From: Pseudomonas sp. efr-133-TYG-5
GTDB taxonomy: Bacteria > Pseudomonadota > Gammaproteobacteria > Pseudomonadales > Pseudomonadaceae
Reading direction: 5' to 3'
Assembly (NCBI RefSeq): GCF_030209175.1
Contig: NZ_JARVSM010000001.1
Span: 1,798,001 to 1,862,000 of the forward strand
DNA: 64,000 bases
Both the position numbers and the translations under genes were made by a program. The notes under the pieces were generated by a model. That model did no database searches, was not told where the DNA came from, and was given only the letters and a program-made list of their open reading frames with translations. Positions 62,565 through 64,000 of the stretch are shown piece by piece (the stretch's first letter is position 1; every line of letters begins with the position of its first letter).

Positions 62565-63473
62565 GTGAGCCCTGTCGATATTTTCCGCATGCTGTTACTG
62601 GCAGCAATCTGGGGCGCAAGCTTCCTGTTCATGCGCATCATCGCTCCGGCCATCGGCACGCTTCCCACAGGATTTTTCCGCGTGTCGATTGCCGCCGTCG
62701 GCCTGCTGGTGATTCTCGGGCTGATGCGCATCAGTTGGGATTTCAAGGGCAAACTGAAAACGGTGATGCTCCTGGGGGTGATCAACTCGGGGCTCCCGGC
62801 CACGCTGTATTCGGTCGCCGCCCAAGTGTTGCCAGCCGGTTACTCGGCGATCTTCAACGCCACCACGCCACTGATGGGCGTGTTGATCGGCGGCCTGTTC
62901 TTCAGTGAAAAACTGACCGTGGCGAAACTGTCTGGCGTGTTTCTCGGCCTGCTCGGGGTTGGTGTGCTGACCCGCGCCGGTCCCGTGGCGTTCGATCTGC
63001 AACTGCTGATGGGCGCCCTCGCCTGCCTGCTCGCCACGACCTGCTACGGCTTTGCCGGGTTTCTGGCGCGGCGCTGGCTGGATCAGGCCGGCGGTCTCGA
63101 TAGCCGACTGTCGGCGCTGGGCAGCATGCTCGGCGCGACGCTGTTCCTGCTGCCGCTGTTCGGTTACAGCGTGCTGACCCAGCCGCCGGCGAGCTGGGGC
63201 GGCTGGAACGTGTGGCTGTCGCTGCTCGGTCTGGGCCTGGGTTGCACCGCATTTGCCTACATCATTTACTTCCGCCTGCTGAGCGCCATCGGCCCGGTCA
63301 AATCGATGACCGTGACCTTCATGATTCCGCCGTTCGGCGTGTTGTGGGGAGCGCTGTTTCTCGATGAACCACTGTCGATGGCGCATGTGTATGGCGGGGT
63401 GCTGATTGCCCTGGCGTTATGGCTGGTGCTCAAGCCTGCCGTGGTGAAACCGGCACAGGTGACGGCGCGCTGA
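62565..63473 (+). CDS. EamA-family (DMT) transporter
   Basis: A 302-aa inner-membrane protein with ten helices in two EamA halves ('LLLAAIWGASFLFMRIIAP' opening; 'ALACLLATTCYGFAGFLARR' in the second half). The start is GTG; two adjacent GTGs (62562, 62565) are possible and the second is 7 bases from GGAG, so I prefer it. The proximity of another EamA gene on the opposite strand past a shared terminator is the only notable context. The substrate is unknown. Confidence 0.85.
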   Translation: MSPVDIFRMLLLAAIWGASFLFMRIIAPAIGTLPTGFFRVSIAAVGLLVILGLMRISWDFKGKLKTVMLLGVINSGLPATLYSVAAQVLPAGYSAIFNATTPLMGVLIGGLFFSEKLTVAKLSGVFLGLLGVGVLTRAGPVAFDLQLLMGALACLLATTCYGFAGFLARRWLDQAGGLDSRLSALGSMLGATLFLLPLFGYSVLTQPPASWGGWNVWLSLLGLGLGCTAFAYIIYFRLLSAIGPVKSMTVTFMIPPFGVLWGALFLDEPLSMAHVYGGVLIALALWLVLKPAVVKPAQVTAR

Positions 63474-63535
63474 CACGGCCCCCCCCTTTGCGCGCCGGGC
63501 AGCGCAGCCGCGCCAGAAGTGCGCGAGCGGACAAG

Positions 63536-63564
63536 AAAGACCCGGAGCATGGCTCCGGGTCTTT
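63536..63564. terminator. Bidirectional terminator
   Basis: The stem agacccggagc / gctccgggtct with a 3-base loop is flanked by AAA and TTT, serving the plus-strand EamA gene and the converging minus-strand one. Confidence 0.9.
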
Positions 63565-63580
63565 GCCTCTGGCTGTTGCG

Positions 63581-64000
63581 TTACGCGGTTTTACGGAACA
63601 CGAACCCCAGGCCAACGATGATCAGCAGCATCCCCAGCACGCTCAAGGCAGCGAGACGATTGCCGAAGATCAGATAGTCCATCACCGCCGTCACCGCCGG
63701 CACCAGATAGAACAGACTGGTGACATTCACCAGATTGCCCCGGGCGATCAGCCGGTACAGCAACAGCGTCGCCAGCACTGACACCACCAGGCCCATCCAC
63801 AACACCGGCACGATAAAACCGGCGCTGTGCTCGAAGTGAAACGGCTGGAACGGCGCGAAAATCCCGCACAGCAACAGACCGGCCAGGTACTGCACCGGCA
63901 GCGTGCCGAGCGGGTTGTCGGTGATGCGCTTCTGCATGATCGAACCCAGGGTCATGCTCGCCAGCGCCAACAGGCCAAACAGCATGCCCGCCCAGGACAC
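63581..64000 (-). CDS. EamA-family transporter, N-terminal part beyond the window
   Basis: The last 139-140 residues of a DMT transporter, running off the window edge at 64000, so the start is not visible. The fragment has five helices of the second EamA repeat: 'LFGLLALASMTLGSIMQKRI', 'GLVVSVLATLLLYRLIARGN' and 'VTSLFYLVPAVTAVMDYLIFG', ending 'LGFVFRKTA'. This is a different paralogue from the genes at 26562, 41859 and 62565. Confidence 0.87.
   Translation of the reverse strand: MSWAGMLFGLLALASMTLGSIMQKRITDNPLGTLPVQYLAGLLLCGIFAPFQPFHFEHSAGFIVPVLWMGLVVSVLATLLLYRLIARGNLVNVTSLFYLVPAVTAVMDYLIFGNRLAALSVLGMLLIIVGLGFVFRKTA

Overview
The window reads as chromosomal DNA of a Pseudomonas of the fluorescens group. 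The evidence is high-GC coding on both strands with typical Pseudomonas codon use, five paired REP palindromes of the 'gtgggagcgggcttgcccgcg' kind, a LapA/MapA-type adhesin with its own type I secretion genes, a gbuR-gbuA-transporter block in the order I recall for PAO1 PA1422-PA1418, and single-copy gammaproteobacterial genes such as aceK and hrpA. I see no tRNA, rRNA, CRISPR array, insertion sequence or prophage.

Layout. 1-930 is the 3' part of an RCC1-like repeat protein. 1484-16488 is a surface-adhesion island: a giant RTX adhesin on the minus strand (about 3136 aa, N-terminal retention module, TAAG LapG-type cleavage site, seven large repeat units of which four are exact 750-bp periods, a von Willebrand A domain, RTX repeats). 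It is divergent from a TolC-family outer membrane protein, a LapB-type ABC exporter and a HlyD-type adaptor. 16635-22944 holds a tRNA acp3U synthase gene and the guanidinobutyrase locus (regulator, ureohydrolase, NTF2-like protein, NCS1 permease, sodium/solute symporter). 23029-30612 holds a metallo-beta-lactamase-fold hydrolase, an acyl-carrier-like protein without the attachment serine, a tiny protein with an Anr-like box upstream, a LysR/MFS pair, an EamA exporter, a second NCS1 permease, a DUF2177 membrane protein and a CvfB-like S1 protein. 30961-37170 is a patchwork of small accessory genes: a SutA-like small protein, a TorF-like outer membrane protein, a lipoprotein, a DUF2513-like protein, a DUF899 protein, a YhfG-Fic toxin-antitoxin pair and a papain-like protease paired with an unrecognised 199-aa protein. 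37233-54355 carries a DEAD-box helicase, an MscS-family channel, a YcaC-like hydrolase with a LysR regulator, an azoreductase, a LysR/hydrolase/cyclophilin/ABC-exporter run, an aquaporin, an acyltransferase, a porin, an ECF sigma/anti-sigma pair and a KAS III enzyme. 54687-64000 carries hrpA, aceK, a chemoreceptor and two EamA transporters, the last one cut by the window edge.

How the parts fit. The adhesin and its three secretion partners form a complete T1SS set. No lapD/lapG is visible, so release control, if it occurs, would have to come from elsewhere in the genome. The gbu genes can be read as uptake plus hydrolysis of a guanidino compound, with a strong palindrome between regulator and enzyme as the likely operator. 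The most interesting poorly described items are the papain-like protease with its partner (35977-37170), the serine-less carrier protein (23796-24044), the ABBA ordering of repeat variants inside the adhesin, and the small oxygen-regulation candidate at 24167-24426.
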